Assembly: GCA_001936135.1 (NCBI GenBank)
Contig: CP012809.1
Location: 2,343,501 to 2,407,500, forward strand
Length of the DNA: 64,000 bases
Direction: 5' to 3'
Source: Saccharomycopsis fibuligera x Saccharomycopsis cf. fibuligera
Taxonomy: Eukaryota; Ascomycota; Saccharomycetes; Ascoideales; Saccharomycopsidaceae
Part shown: in pieces, positions 40,544 to 50,719 of the stretch
Numbering within the stretch: position 1 is the first letter of the stretch
Layout of the letters: the number at the start of each line of letters is the position of its first letter
Notes under the pieces: model-generated
What the model saw: only the letters and a program-made list of their open reading frames with translations
What the model was told of the DNA's origin: nothing
Database searches by the model: none
Program-made: the position numbers and the translations under genes

Positions 40544-40549
40544 ACGCGT
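40544..40549. promoter_or_regulatory. MluI cell-cycle box (MCB)
   Basis: ACGCGT, the MBF core, about 126 bp before the POL32 ATG. Replication genes are classic MBF targets, so this fits G1/S control of POL32. Confidence 0.6.
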
Positions 40550-40552
40550 ATT

Positions 40553-40562
40553 ATCACGTGAT
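40553..40562. promoter_or_regulatory. Cbf1-type palindrome
   Basis: ATCACGTGAT, a perfect palindrome containing RTCACRTGA on both strands, 4 bp from the MCB. In Candida albicans Cbf1 binds many ribosomal and metabolic promoters, so eIF3e may be the target. Confidence 0.6.
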
Positions 40563-40771
40563 CTTCAATGGTGCAATGATGTTATACATCCCAACATTCT
40601 TTTCCAGAGAAAAGCAAAAAAAATTTTTACTGGCGAAAAATGGAAAAGCGAATGAAAATATAGAAGGACCGAACTGAGTGGGTTGGTTGGATAAGTTGTG
40701 TTGAATTCAAAATAAGAGAACCCGCAAACTAAAACTCATTAACAAACTCTAATATTATAAAATAAGCAAAA

Positions 40772-42115
40772 ATGAGTGACACTAATGAACAATCCTTGAC
40801 GCAAGAACAGCTTGAAGTTGCTCGTAAATATGACTTGACCGGCAAGATTATTCCATTTTTGGACAGACACTTGATTTACCCATTGGTGGAATCCTTAGGA
40901 TCAGAATTATTATACGATGATCAAGTTATCACCAAACTTGTCTACGATTTGTTGAAAGACACCAATATGGTGGGGTTCGTCAAGGATCAGTTCAAAATCT
41001 TGCATCCGGACCAAGAAATCCCAAAAGAGTTATTGGAAAAAGAACAAGTGGTTGAGAAGGAACTTCAAAGATTAGACCAAGAAACTAAAGAAACATTGAA
41101 TGTCTTGTCGGACCCAGAAGTTCAAGGTCACTTGAAACAAGACAAAGATTTCAATAGACAGTATTTGGAAAAAGAACATGGTATCACCGAAGATAAGATA
41201 AATGCCCTCCATGAATTTGCTCAGTTCCAATACAACCGTGGTGATTACGTTATGGCTTCTGATTTATTGAACAATTTCAGAGTGCTTTCCACCAATGTTG
41301 AATCCATTGTTAGTGCCACTTGGGGTAGATCAGCTGCTGAAATCATCAGTTTGCAATGGGACAATGCATTGCAAGAATTGGCCAAGTTGAGAGAAGTAGT
41401 TGATTCTAGATCTTTCAGTGACCCATTAGTTCAACTTCATAACAGAACTTGGATTATTCACTGGTCCCTTTTCCCATTTTCCAATACCAAGAACGGTTCT
41501 GATCAATTATGTGACTTGTTCTTCAGTACTTCATACTTGTCTACTATTCAAGCTGCATGCCCTTGGGTTGTGCGTTACTTGGTTGCTGCCGTGGTTTCTA
41601 CTTCTAGATCCCTGAACAGTAATGTTTTCCAAAGAAGATTGAAGGATTTGATTAGAGTGGTTGGTCAAGAACAATACGAATACCAAGACCCATTGACTGA
41701 TTTCATCAAGGCATTATATATTGATTATGATTTTGATCAAGCTAGAGCCAAATTGAGTGAAGCTTCAGCAATAATTAGAACTGATTTCTTTTTAAATAAT
41801 GGTGCTGGCTCATTTTTGGAAAATGCTAGATACTTGATTAGTGAAGTTTATTGTAGAGTCCATCAAAGAATTGATTTGCGTCAATTGTCCAACTATTTGA
41901 ACTTATCTGAAGAAGAAGGGGAAAAATGGATTGCCAAATTAATTAGAGACACTAGAATGAATGCTAAGATTGATGAAAGTGAAGGCACAGTTATTATGAA
42001 CCACCCAATATCTACTGTTTACCAAGACGTTATTGAACAGACTAAAGGATTATCATTCAGAGCTAACCAAGTGTTGTCTTCTGTTGTGCAAAAGCAAGAA
42101 AGCACTGTGCAATAA
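40772..42115 (+). CDS. Translation initiation factor eIF3 subunit e (Int6)
   Basis: 447 residues. The N-terminal eIF3e domain (LTGKIIPFLDRHLIYPLVE, YDLLKDTNMVGFVKDQFK) and a C-terminal PCI domain (about 225-405; YDFDQARAKLSEA, RIDLRQLSNYLNL, WIAKLIRDTRMNAKID) match Int6 along the whole length. Works in the cytosolic eIF3 complex bridging the 40S subunit and mRNA. Saccharomyces cerevisiae has no eIF3e, so its presence is informative for the lineage. A CUG in SRS-CUG-NSN lies in a polar loop and reads well as Ser. Starts AAAATGAGT with an AT-rich leader. Confidence 0.95.
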   Translation: MSDTNEQSLTQEQLEVARKYDLTGKIIPFLDRHLIYPLVESLGSELLYDDQVITKLVYDLLKDTNMVGFVKDQFKILHPDQEIPKELLEKEQVVEKELQRLDQETKETLNVLSDPEVQGHLKQDKDFNRQYLEKEHGITEDKINALHEFAQFQYNRGDYVMASDLLNNFRVLSTNVESIVSATWGRSAAEIISLQWDNALQELAKLREVVDSRSFSDPLVQLHNRTWIIHWSLFPFSNTKNGSDQLCDLFFSTSYLSTIQAACPWVVRYLVAAVVSTSRSLNSNVFQRRLKDLIRVVGQEQYEYQDPLTDFIKALYIDYDFDQARAKLSEASAIIRTDFFLNNGAGSFLENARYLISEVYCRVHQRIDLRQLSNYLNLSEEEGEKWIAKLIRDTRMNAKIDESEGTVIMNHPISTVYQDVIEQTKGLSFRANQVLSSVVQKQESTVQ

Positions 42116-42753
42116 ATTTCTTTTTAACGGGTTTTTCTTTTCGTTTCACGCTGATTAATTTATTTATCTTTTTTTTTTTTTATTTATCTTTTATTTTTTT
42201 TTTTGTATAGTGTTACTGTTTTATCATTATATCATAGTCTTTTTCCTTTTTATTTTTTTTTTTTTTGTCTTTCCCCTACCTCATCTAGCTAAATACTATT
42301 AGTTCCATCATCTATACAATGTTTTCTCCACATGATTGTTATTGGTAATGTTGTTTTGCCTTTGCGTTTGCTTTCTGTAGTTCTAGATTGGCTAGTCATT
42401 TTAACTATCATCGTACCATAGTATATGCTTTTTTTAAATTTCATTTTCTCACCATAGCATCACTTTTCAAAGCAGTTAACAATCTTAAAAGCAGTTTACA
42501 TACCTACAAAAAAAATTTTTCAATAATGTTAATTATTTACTCAGATTAGGAAGTATAAAAAAAGTATATTTACAAAGATTTAAAAAACCATAGGTGTAAC
42601 ATATTTAAAGCGTCAAAATAAGCATATTGCGATAAAAGAGAAACTGCCAATACCGGCAAGCCAATGGCATTTCCAAACTATCCTTTGTATTGGCATTATT
42701 TCATCCGATCTATTTTAATGTTTATTGGAATTTTCATTTGACCTCAAAATAAT
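42116..42753. other. Convergent intergenic region, eIF3e / MRPL8
   Basis: 638 bp, very T-rich on the plus strand at 42160-42270, as expected for a 3' UTR. No gene seen. Confidence 0.65.
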
Positions 42754-43469
42754 TTAATTCTGCTTGGCTGGGCGAGGTTTCACCACAATATTCTTTCTTG
42801 GCTCATTCACTGGAGCTTCACTCACTGGTTTCAACGCTATGCTCTCCTCAGAAGTATAAAACAACTGCTTAGCCTGTTCAACCAAGTCTCTAAATTCTTG
42901 TTCACCATTTTGTCTGAATCTCACCAATTTATCAACGTTTCTTTGGGTAGTTATGTCAATAGGCAAACCTTGAAGTTCCAATCTAGCCACCACTCTAGCA
43001 GTGAGCCAAAACTTCATTTCTCTCTTACCATCCACGAGTTCCAAGATGGCAGATGGTGCATTATCACCAATACGTGGTTCAAGTCTTAATACTCTAGTGT
43101 ACCCGCCTTCTCTAGCGGCATAACGAGGACCTAACTCATTGAACAATTTAGGAATCACTTCACCAGCTTTGAAAAGTTTACCTTGAGCTAAACGGGAAGC
43201 TCTCTGCTTGTCTTCGAGTTTTGTGTATGATATTATTCTTTCTGTGAAACTTTGAGCTTCTTTAGCCTTGGCCCAAGTGGTCGTTATTGACTCCTTTTCC
43301 AAAAGTGAGGTAGCCAAGTTTCTTAAAAGGGCTCTTCTATGAGAAGCGGTTCTTTGGATGATGTTAGTAAAACGGTTTCATGTAATACATTTAATCTTCC
43401 CGATTCTTTACTTGATCTTCAAATTCATTCGCAGAGCACATACCTGCTGAGATGTCTTGTGAGGGCCAT
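42754..43469 (-). CDS. MRPL8: Mitochondrial large ribosomal subunit protein bL17m, spliced
   Basis: Mitochondrial homologue of bacterial L17. Exon 1 is 43444-43469 (26 nt), intron 43352-43443 (donor GTATGT, branch TACTAAC on the minus strand at 43363-43369, acceptor AAAG), exon 2 42754-43351; 207 residues. The join yields MALTRHLSRTASHRRALLRN, the diagnostic L17 N-terminus, which exon 2 alone lacks. Further family residues: TSLLEKESITTTWAKAKE, RIISYTKL, FKAGEVIPKLFNELGPRYAAREGGYTRV (first part of the RNA-binding loop). Fungus-specific C-terminal extension of about 80 residues. Divergent from MIC12. Confidence 0.94.
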
Positions 43470-43888
43470 TTTTTATTTACTTCTGTTCATGAATATTCCA
43501 ATAACGATGCGTACAAAATAGAATAAACTGGCTGAAATCAATCAATAAGTCAGTCAATCAATCACTCCATCAACCAGCCAATCAACCGTTCTCTGCCTGT
43601 GTCTGTATTGATTGAAATTTTCAAATTTTTTTCGTTTTCGCAGTTCCTGGATGCCACAACGCTCGTAACGCGGGCAGCCGAGAGTGTGTGCAAATGAAAA
43701 CTGCCGCAGAGAGCAAAAAGAAATAAAAGTAAAAAAAGTAAAAATAAAAGTTCAGCCAAATAGTGAAATACAAAAATCAGGACCCCCCATCTCTAATCTA
43801 GCTTGAGACTTGGAGTTGAATAGTCAAAATTAGCAGGACTTTTGATATCCTAAACACAACATAAAACAAAATACAACATACATTTAAG
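43470..43888. other. Divergent promoter, MRPL8 / MIC12
   Basis: 419 bp between two mitochondrial genes. Two AATTTT elements (43616-43621, 43624-43629) match the rapid-growth element known from Candida mitochondrial-ribosome promoters. TCAAT/CAATCA repeats near 43545-43585. Confidence 0.55.
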
Positions 43889-44500
43889 ATGAGTGGTAGA
43901 GTTCATGGCTTTTTGGGTGGTATGTAATACAGTTTTTGGAAATCTGGGTGCCAGTTATTACTATTTTGGTCATACTATGTTGATGTGAACTCGGCTAGTG
44001 GTACTTTTTTTTTTTTCAATATACCTCAACTACGAACTGTAGCTTAGTTTCCCATTGTGATAATTGTTTCTTGGGTTGCGGAAAAAGTATTCCAACCTTT
44101 TGGGATCTCATTTTACAGAATCATATAGACTAACAAACATGCAGGCGTTTTATTCGCTTCTTCCTTGACATACTTAACTGCTTTGGAACTCCGAGCCAAC
44201 CAGCAAGTCGTATCATCATCATTACAAAAATACAAGAGTGTGATAGAAGATAGAAACAAGCCATTTGAATACACTCCAAACGTTATCAAATATACCGACA
44301 GATCTAGCATTAAAGAAACCGTGGCGGATATCTGGAATAGTGAAATCATCAAGGGTGTTAATTGGTTATACAGTATAAACTGGTTAGCTGCTGGTGAAAA
44401 ATTCGAGAAGGGGATAAAGAAAGTTTCGGAAAGCAGTGGCAACGTAGCTGAAAATATTAGCAACAGCAGCAGCAGCAATAATGGTGGTGCTAGCAAATGA
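43889..44500 (+). CDS. MIC12: MICOS subunit Mic12 (Aim5-like), spliced
   Basis: Small inner-membrane protein of the MICOS complex at crista junctions. Exon 1 is 43889-43919, intron 43920-44144 (225 nt; donor GTATGT, branch GACTAAC, acceptor GCAG), exon 2 44145-44500; 128 residues. The join gives MSGRVHGFLGGVLFASSLTY, a short N-terminal tail followed by one membrane segment. The conserved C-terminal box VADIWNSEIIKGVNWLYS aligns with yeast Aim5/Mic12. The tail ends in a Ser/Asn-rich stretch. Exon 2 alone would lack a start codon before the membrane segment. Confidence 0.88.
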
Positions 44501-44832
44501 TCATGTTTTATATCTGTTTGTTATATGTTTTCTTGTTCCAACTGGTTTTCGTTTTTGTTTACAATTTTTCTTACATTTTTGTTTTCACATTTTTTGTTTT
44601 CCCAAAAAAGCGCGGCATGTATATTGATTTATAATATATTCTTGAAATTTATCCATTGAGAAGAGGTCAAGGTCTATAGTGAGTGTAAATGTAAGGGTGA
44701 TTAAGATCTGGAAAACGACAAACAAGAGCGATGACAGAGAATACAAGCTAGAGAACCTCAAAAGCCCCCCAAAAACAAAACGAAAAAAACAAAAAAAAAA
44801 AAAAAGAGAAAGTTTATCAACTACCACCTGCA
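44501..44832. other. Convergent intergenic region, MIC12 / TSC10
   Basis: 332 bp with T-rich then A-rich tracts (44786-44806), shared 3' UTR region. No gene seen. Confidence 0.65.
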
Positions 44833-45774
44833 TTAATCCTTTTTTGGTGTATTGATTTTCTTTTGCTGTTTGAAATAATCGGAAATTTGTTTGTTAATCA
44901 CCAAAAATGCAATTGGCGAAATCAAATTCAAGATAAAGCTAACAAAAATCTGTACAAGCCAATCAAATCCAGCAGCAGTTCTTATTGAAGTACAACTCAA
45001 AATGTAGCCGATTGTGTCAGTTGTAATATTATCTGCTCCTTTATCGAGCTGATTTATAATGATATCACAGCATTTTTCAGCGGGAATAGGATATGATGGT
45101 CCTTCAATTTGCTTGGTGATTTCCGGTTTAGTCTTTTGTTCTTCAACAAAACCCTCAGACATGAAGTTACCAGGAAATACGCAAGCCACTTTAGTGTTGT
45201 AAATTGTCGCTTCTTGTTTCAACACGTCAGCCAAGTTTTTCAAAGCCGCTTTCAAAGGTGAATATTGTCCGTACCCAATAAATGTAAAGTAAGCCACCAC
45301 CGAACTGAAAAATACCAAGTGTCTTTGCGGTTGAGTACTGGTTGAGGAAGCATCATTAGCTTGAGCAATTCTCTTGAGAGCAACATGAGAGAAATATAAT
45401 GCCGATTCGTAATTTGTTTTGACTCCGAGTTCTAATTCTCTTTCAGTAAGATCCAAAAACAATTTAGGCACTGAAGAACCAACACAACAAACAACAATAT
45501 CAGGAACTTGACCAATTTCTTCAAATACTCTTTCGCATTGTTTGTATTCTGCCAAATCAGCAGCGATGTAAGAAACGGTTTGCGATGAGTTTTGTTTCAC
45601 TTGTTCGATTTCTTTAACTGCTTTTTGCAACTTTGATTCAGATCTAGAAACGATAATAACGTTACCACCGCGTTTAGCAATGGTTTTGGCAAACTCCAAG
45701 CCAGCGCCCTGCGATGCACCAGAGATAACTGCTAACTTATCTTGCACGGGAAAATGATTTTTGGAAAACCACAT
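44833..45774 (-). CDS. TSC10: 3-ketodihydrosphingosine reductase
   Basis: Short-chain dehydrogenase of the ER membrane that reduces 3-ketosphinganine to sphinganine with NADPH, second step of sphingolipid synthesis. 313 residues from the ATG at 45774. NADPH-binding GASQGAG (residues 19-25), NNAG-equivalent CCVGSS, catalytic Ser in FFSSVVAYFTF and the YSPLK catalytic Tyr/Lys. A C-terminal hydrophobic region (WLVQIFVSFILNLISPIAFL) and lysine-rich tail KKINTPKKD fit ER membrane anchoring. An in-frame upstream extension lacks an ATG and is not used. Confidence 0.93.
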   Translation of the reverse strand: MWFSKNHFPVQDKLAVISGASQGAGLEFAKTIAKRGGNVIIVSRSESKLQKAVKEIEQVKQNSSQTVSYIAADLAEYKQCERVFEEIGQVPDIVVCCVGSSVPKLFLDLTERELELGVKTNYESALYFSHVALKRIAQANDASSTSTQPQRHLVFFSSVVAYFTFIGYGQYSPLKAALKNLADVLKQEATIYNTKVACVFPGNFMSEGFVEEQKTKPEITKQIEGPSYPIPAEKCCDIIINQLDKGADNITTDTIGYILSCTSIRTAAGFDWLVQIFVSFILNLISPIAFLVINKQISDYFKQQKKINTPKKD

Positions 45775-47117
45775 GATATATGAGAGTACAGAATGGTAAG
45801 AATGGTAAGAATATGCTAAGCAGTCGAGGGGTAAAAGTACCACAGATAGTGATGCTTTTTGCTTTTTGCTAGCTGGAAAAGAAAGACAAGAAGGATAAGA
45901 AAGAAGGGAAAGAAACCAGGAGGTGTTGTATACGATATGGCTGGCTTGTACTGGCGCTAGCTACTGCACTATATAGTATGGAAATGGTAATGTTGTTTTG
46001 ACTGGGATGGCGATGCGGTTATGCGGCCCTGGGAAAAGAAGGCCAATACGATATAAACAGTCAACTGCAAAGGCGATACTGGATGTGGATTATCGTATAA
46101 TGTGATTTACCCCATCCATGCTCCCAAGAGACAGTGTACTAGATAAAACAGCAAGACATGCTTTGGCCGCTGGTTCCGCTCAAATTTGCACTATGCTAAG
46201 CTGAAAGTTTGCCATCTGCTGAAGCTAAGCTCTCCGCTAAGCTTTTTTGCAATGCGGTGCGTTAGATAGCCAGCTAACTAGCTAGTACTAGAGAAGCAAA
46301 ACCCGTTCATTGTCGTCCTCATTCTCATGGAGCCGCGAGTCTTAGCTCCAGCTGATGGTTTTACCTGCCAATGGAGGTGGTGTATTTTAGTTCAATTTCA
46401 CCAGGTTATCCTCGAGCGCGGCATGTTTTCGCTGGCATCAAACGGTCACTAATGTTTTTAAAGTAGTTTCAAAACATATTCATTTATTCTAATAAATGCA
46501 CTTGTGATGTAAGAAACACTCAAAATCTTCAGTTCTCCAGCAATGTGCGGTCCTGATATATCTTGTGATTTGAAATTTCAAACTGAAATCTCAAAAACAA
46601 AAAAATAAAAGACAAAAACCAATAATACTGCACTGCGGACATATGCAATATCATGTGGAATACTGCCATAACATATACTGGTTGCCATGACAACTAACTC
46701 AGAATACCACCAGCTACCAGGAAAATAACTCGCAGCATTACACATTCACAAGCATTCACATACATTGTGCCTGTTATTACCATGCGACATAGTGCATGTT
46801 GCCGCTCCACTAACAATAACATTTGGCTGCCAGTATATAACATGAACCGTTTGCTGCCCACATTGTCTTGCGACTGACTTTCTTTTAATTTCTTTCATTT
46901 ATTTTTTAGTTCTTCAACACTATCGCTATCTGGTTTTATATATTACATTGTTCGTCAGTTTCGAACCTTCGTATTATTAAAAATAAAATATTTCGGATTA
47001 TTTGGGATTTGGATTTTTTTTTTGCTCGCTTTAGCAGTGCCACAGTTAGATTATACTCATAGACATTAAAATATTATCACAACCCATCAACATACAGCAA
47101 AACCATCAACTTAAAAT
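45775..47117. other. Long divergent region, TSC10 / secreted protein gene
   Basis: 1.34 kb without a gene. GCTAAGC-like repeats around 46190-46250 and several CACATT/CATTCACA repeats near 46738-46768. Length suggests complex regulation of the downstream secreted-protein gene. Confidence 0.5.
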
Positions 47118-47762
47118 ATGAGATTCTGTGCAATTACCATCCTTTCACTTTTCGCCTTCTCTCATGGCCTTGCCAGCGCTGAAGCAGCTCCAGAAGCTAA
47201 CCCAGAAGCACTTGCTGAGCCTCAAGCTGAAGCAGATCCGGCAGTGGCAGATCTTAGTGCAGCTTTAGGTCTCATCAACAATGTTCTTGTGTTCAAAAAC
47301 AACATGCATAGCTCATCTTCTTCTTCCAAAGCTGCCTCTGGTTCTTCTGCCTCTTCAGCAGCCAGTAGCCTTGCTTCAACTGTTACTGTTCTTGCGGACC
47401 CGGTAGCACTTACAGCAAGTTCGAATCCAACCTATATCCCTGCCATGGCTGCTTCCAACATCAACACCAACACCATTGACACCGACGCCATTAGCATTAG
47501 CAAAAACTTGCAATTGAAAAGTCTGCAAATACGAAGCCATATTCCTGAAGAGATAATTTCCGTTTCTGGGACAAAGACAGTGACCCTAATTGCTTCTAGA
47601 GTTCCTAGATCTAGAACTAGAACTGTCAAACCAACTTCTACTCATAGCGTTACGGAAATCGTTGCGGTTTCTGGCACTGAAACTTATGAATTTGTGCCTA
47701 GCCACACTTCTGCTGGGGTTAAGGTTGTGGTTGCAACTACTCAGACTACCTCATTTATTTGA
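47118..47762 (+). CDS. Small secreted Ser/Ala-rich protein
   Basis: 214 residues. Signal peptide MRFCAITILSLFAFSHGLASA is followed by an acidic Ala/Pro/Glu segment (residues about 22-42), a predicted helix, then a Ser/Ala-rich stretch likely O-mannosylated. The C-terminal half contains two related units, ISVSGTKTVTLIAS and VAVSGTETYEFVPS, about 40 residues apart, linked by a basic RVPRSRTRT segment. No GPI signal and no known domain. Probably a cell-wall or secreted effector-like protein peculiar to these yeasts; function unknown. Confidence 0.75.
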   Translation: MRFCAITILSLFAFSHGLASAEAAPEANPEALAEPQAEADPAVADLSAALGLINNVLVFKNNMHSSSSSSKAASGSSASSAASSLASTVTVLADPVALTASSNPTYIPAMAASNINTNTIDTDAISISKNLQLKSLQIRSHIPEEIISVSGTKTVTLIASRVPRSRTRTVKPTSTHSVTEIVAVSGTETYEFVPSHTSAGVKVVVATTQTTSFI

Positions 47763-48529
47763 GTTACTCAAGGGTTGAAATATGAGTGATAGGAATGAGT
47801 CGGTATACACGCACATACGCACACACACGCACACACAATAAACTTACGATAACTAAACATTAAATTAAGCTATTTTCTTGCTGGCCAAGTATATTTAATT
47901 CTGATAATATACCTTTTTTACAATTTTTAATTGACATTTTTTTCTACTTTTTCTTTTTTTTTTTTTCAGTACTACTTTTTTTTTTTTGTATATTATAGCT
48001 CAAACAAAAACTATCTTTCAACAGTTTTTTTTCAATTATGTTTTTTTTTTTCTTTCTTTTTTCTAATTTTTTTTTATTTTTATTTTTTTTTTATTTTTTA
48101 CTTTATATTTACCAACTTACACTCATACAATCGCATATACACACTTCTACTCACATAGTTATTTACATTTGGTTTCCTTTATATTTTTATGACTGTTTTA
48201 AACACTAAATTGACTTAGTTTAATTTGATTTTGATGTGAATATTACAGTATCTTTTTGCACCGCTCAGTCTTTCTTTCTTTCTTTGAACACAAAGACCAA
48301 ATTCAGGCTACGAAAATGTGGAAATTCATTCCTTTAGAACGTATGAACTTTACTTCCTGAAAAGGAAGTAGTTTGTCGGCCGAAATTACAAAGTTTATCA
48401 TCAATAACTGGAGTTTAATTGTCAGTTGAAAAAAAACATGATCTTATATTATACAACCGCATAGCGTCACCCACCTTACACTATTTCTGTAGCTCCCGTC
48501 TACTTCTTTACGTCTTTCTTCTTTGCCAT
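47763..48529. other. Convergent intergenic region, secreted protein / SEC20
   Basis: 767 bp. CACACA repeats (47807-47838) then very T-rich sequence to about 48110. A GGAAGT/ACTTCC inverted pair lies near 48350-48370. The 75-codon Phe/Tyr-rich frame across the T tracts is not a gene. Confidence 0.6.
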
Positions 48530-49990
48530 TTATAGCTCATCATGCTCCACTTGCTCCTCCTGTTTGCCATCATCTTCAGCAGCCCCCGTATCCTTAACAA
48601 TATCACGAATCACCTCTTCTGCAGCTTTATACTCGTTGAGCAAATCCCCTCCATGCACTGCATCACCAGCACCGCCAACATCAGCTTTATCAGCAATCTT
48701 ACTAACTATTACAGTATCTTCATCATTCGCTACTGCGTTGGCGAACGAGCTGGCACTTGAAATAATCGTACTTTCTAGATCTTCAAGTGCCGAATTACTA
48801 GAAGTATGAGTAACAGTACCTGAAGTTGTAGCCGTAGCCGTAGCCGTAGCCGTAGCCGTAGCCGTAGCCGTAGCCGTAGCCGTAGCCGTAGAGGTAGCAG
48901 TACCAGCATACTGAGCACCTATTGTCGACGTAAGCGCATTACTTTTATTGACATTGTCAAGCGGATTGACTCCAGTGCCACTTTTGTTATTGAAAAGCCC
49001 AACAACATACAACGAAGTCCGGATAGATGACCACACCACCCAGACCAACAAGTACACCGGATACTTCAACACTCTACGCCAAAGAATCCACAAGCAAACC
49101 ACCCCGAGCCAAGCTAGTGCCAATTTCATATTTCTCAAATCGGTGCTGTCAGCCTTTTGCAATTCTTGCACTAATTGCTTAGATGAAAGTAATGTGTTGG
49201 ATAAGAAATCATACCTGTCGCTCAACCGGATGAGAGAATTGGTGCTTTCCAGAAACGTTTCAATGACTAGGTCACTGTTTATTACGTTTGCTTCCATTAT
49301 TCCATAGACATTTTGTAAAGTCGAAGTTATGCTTTGGTTTGTCTTGAGGACTTTTTCATTAGTGCTTAAAGTTTCAATTTCCTTGGATCTTGCAGCGAAG
49401 AGGTCGTCTCTTGTTTGCTGCTGCTGGTTAGCGGCCGCGCTGTTGTTGTCGTTTTGAACGTCTGGCGCGGTTGGAGCATAAGCCTGGAGTAATCGCTGAC
49501 GCTGTTGTGTGACTAGTTCTTCATAAACATCACATAATTTGAGCTGTAGTTGGGTTAATGTTATTTTGAAATCTTTGAACTTTTCAGTATACTTGTCATA
49601 TTTCACAAGGTAATCTAGCTTATCAAGTTGATGCAAAGGTCTGCTTATTGTGTCATTCTTCGACAGCAGCTGCGGCCCATGAGGCTGCTGGAATTGATAT
49701 TGTTGGTAATCGTTGGACAGCGGCTGCTGTACAATATTTGCAATGATCAAGTTATTCACTTCAAGCAAGCTTAAAGCTTTGTTTATCGAATGATACAATT
49801 GAGCAACTTTGGTATCGTTAGCTTTGCGAAACGCAGTCAATGAAGAGCCTTCTAGAGATATGATAGTATTATCTTTTGGCTCAGTGGATGCTGTTCCAAC
49901 GGCTGAAGATAATTGATGAAGCTCTGCTTGTACTTTGGAGTAAAGCGATTCCACAGTCTTAAAATTGGTTATTAAGTTCTGGTTCGACAT
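48530..49990 (-). CDS. SEC20: ER t-SNARE Sec20
   Basis: Component of the Dsl1/Ufe1 fusion machinery receiving COPI vesicles at the ER. 486 residues. The cytosolic N-terminal helical region and SNARE-like segment (about 215-285) precede a hydrophobic anchor (LALAWLGVVCLWILWRR, then YLLVWVVW). The C-terminus is HDEL, the luminal ER-retention signal characteristic of Sec20. The luminal domain contains a Thr-Ala repeat encoded by ten perfect 6-bp units. Gln-rich runs occur in the cytosolic part. Longer than the 383-residue yeast protein, mainly from low-complexity inserts. Confidence 0.9.
   Translation of the reverse strand: MSNQNLITNFKTVESLYSKVQAELHQLSSAVGTASTEPKDNTIISLEGSSLTAFRKANDTKVAQLYHSINKALSLLEVNNLIIANIVQQPLSNDYQQYQFQQPHGPQLLSKNDTISRPLHQLDKLDYLVKYDKYTEKFKDFKITLTQLQLKLCDVYEELVTQQRQRLLQAYAPTAPDVQNDNNSAAANQQQQTRDDLFAARSKEIETLSTNEKVLKTNQSITSTLQNVYGIMEANVINSDLVIETFLESTNSLIRLSDRYDFLSNTLLSSKQLVQELQKADSTDLRNMKLALAWLGVVCLWILWRRVLKYPVYLLVWVVWSSIRTSLYVVGLFNNKSGTGVNPLDNVNKSNALTSTIGAQYAGTATSTATATATATATATATATATATTSGTVTHTSSNSALEDLESTIISSASSFANAVANDEDTVIVSKIADKADVGGAGDAVHGGDLLNEYKAAEEVIRDIVKDTGAAEDDGKQEEQVEHDEL
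48831..48890. repeat. Hexanucleotide minisatellite (GCCGTA)x10 in SEC20
   Basis: Ten perfect tandem units on the plus strand, encoding alternating Ala-Thr on the minus strand. In frame, so length changes alter the luminal tail without breaking the gene. Confidence 0.95.
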
Positions 49991-50719
49991 GATTGTATGC
50001 TATGCGATTTTGATAAAGCCAGCCAGAATAGTCAATATTTCTTAGATGACGTCCAGAATAGATCCCCAGTACAATAAGCAAAGATCAAGTAAAGATTTTC
50101 CTTAGAGCCTTTCTATATTTTCTAATACTTTTGCAATTCAATTGTTTGCATTTAGCTTGATTTAAATGTTAATGGCTAGGATAAGTGTTCCCAGAAATTA
50201 TATAGACAGCTTTACGTCTAGCTGGTAACTTACTGCCTGATTTGGTGATCTGTTTGTTATCATCGTTTTTTTTTGCTTTGACCTGTTCCGGTTACGAGCA
50301 CTGACCGCGCATTCAACATCCACGAAACAATAATGTTAATTGCCGACAACCATCACTGACGCATTTGCTGCATTTGCTGAATGAGTAGCTACCTGTTAAA
50401 GAAAAACAAATAAAGTACACAGGGCAACCAGAGATGAAAGGAGCAAAATTCACCGGCTATGTGTAGATAGCCAAAGCCCCGGTATATCGCTCTTTTGCTC
50501 ATATAACACGTAGTCCTTGATGGCAAACTCTATAAAGTACAAAAGAACCCGCCATTTAATCAGCAAAAACAGCGTTGTTTATTTTTGATAACACATAAAC
50601 AGAAAAAAAAAAAAAGATACACAATGGAATAGACTCAATAGGAAAAATAATAATAATAGTAGTAGTAGTAATAATAATAATTAATTATAACAATAGCAAC
50701 TCAAGAAGAAACAAAAAAT
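49991..50719. other. SEC20 upstream region and 3' side of DUF1640 gene
   Basis: 729 bp between two minus-strand genes. AAT/AGT triplet repeats at about 50648-50685. No gene seen. Confidence 0.6.

Larger units (their letters stand above)
40419..40771. other. Divergent promoter, POL32 / eIF3e
   Basis: 353 bp. Contains ACGCGT (40544-40549) and ATCACGTGAT (40553-40562) side by side, then AT-rich leader sequence. Confidence 0.7.
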
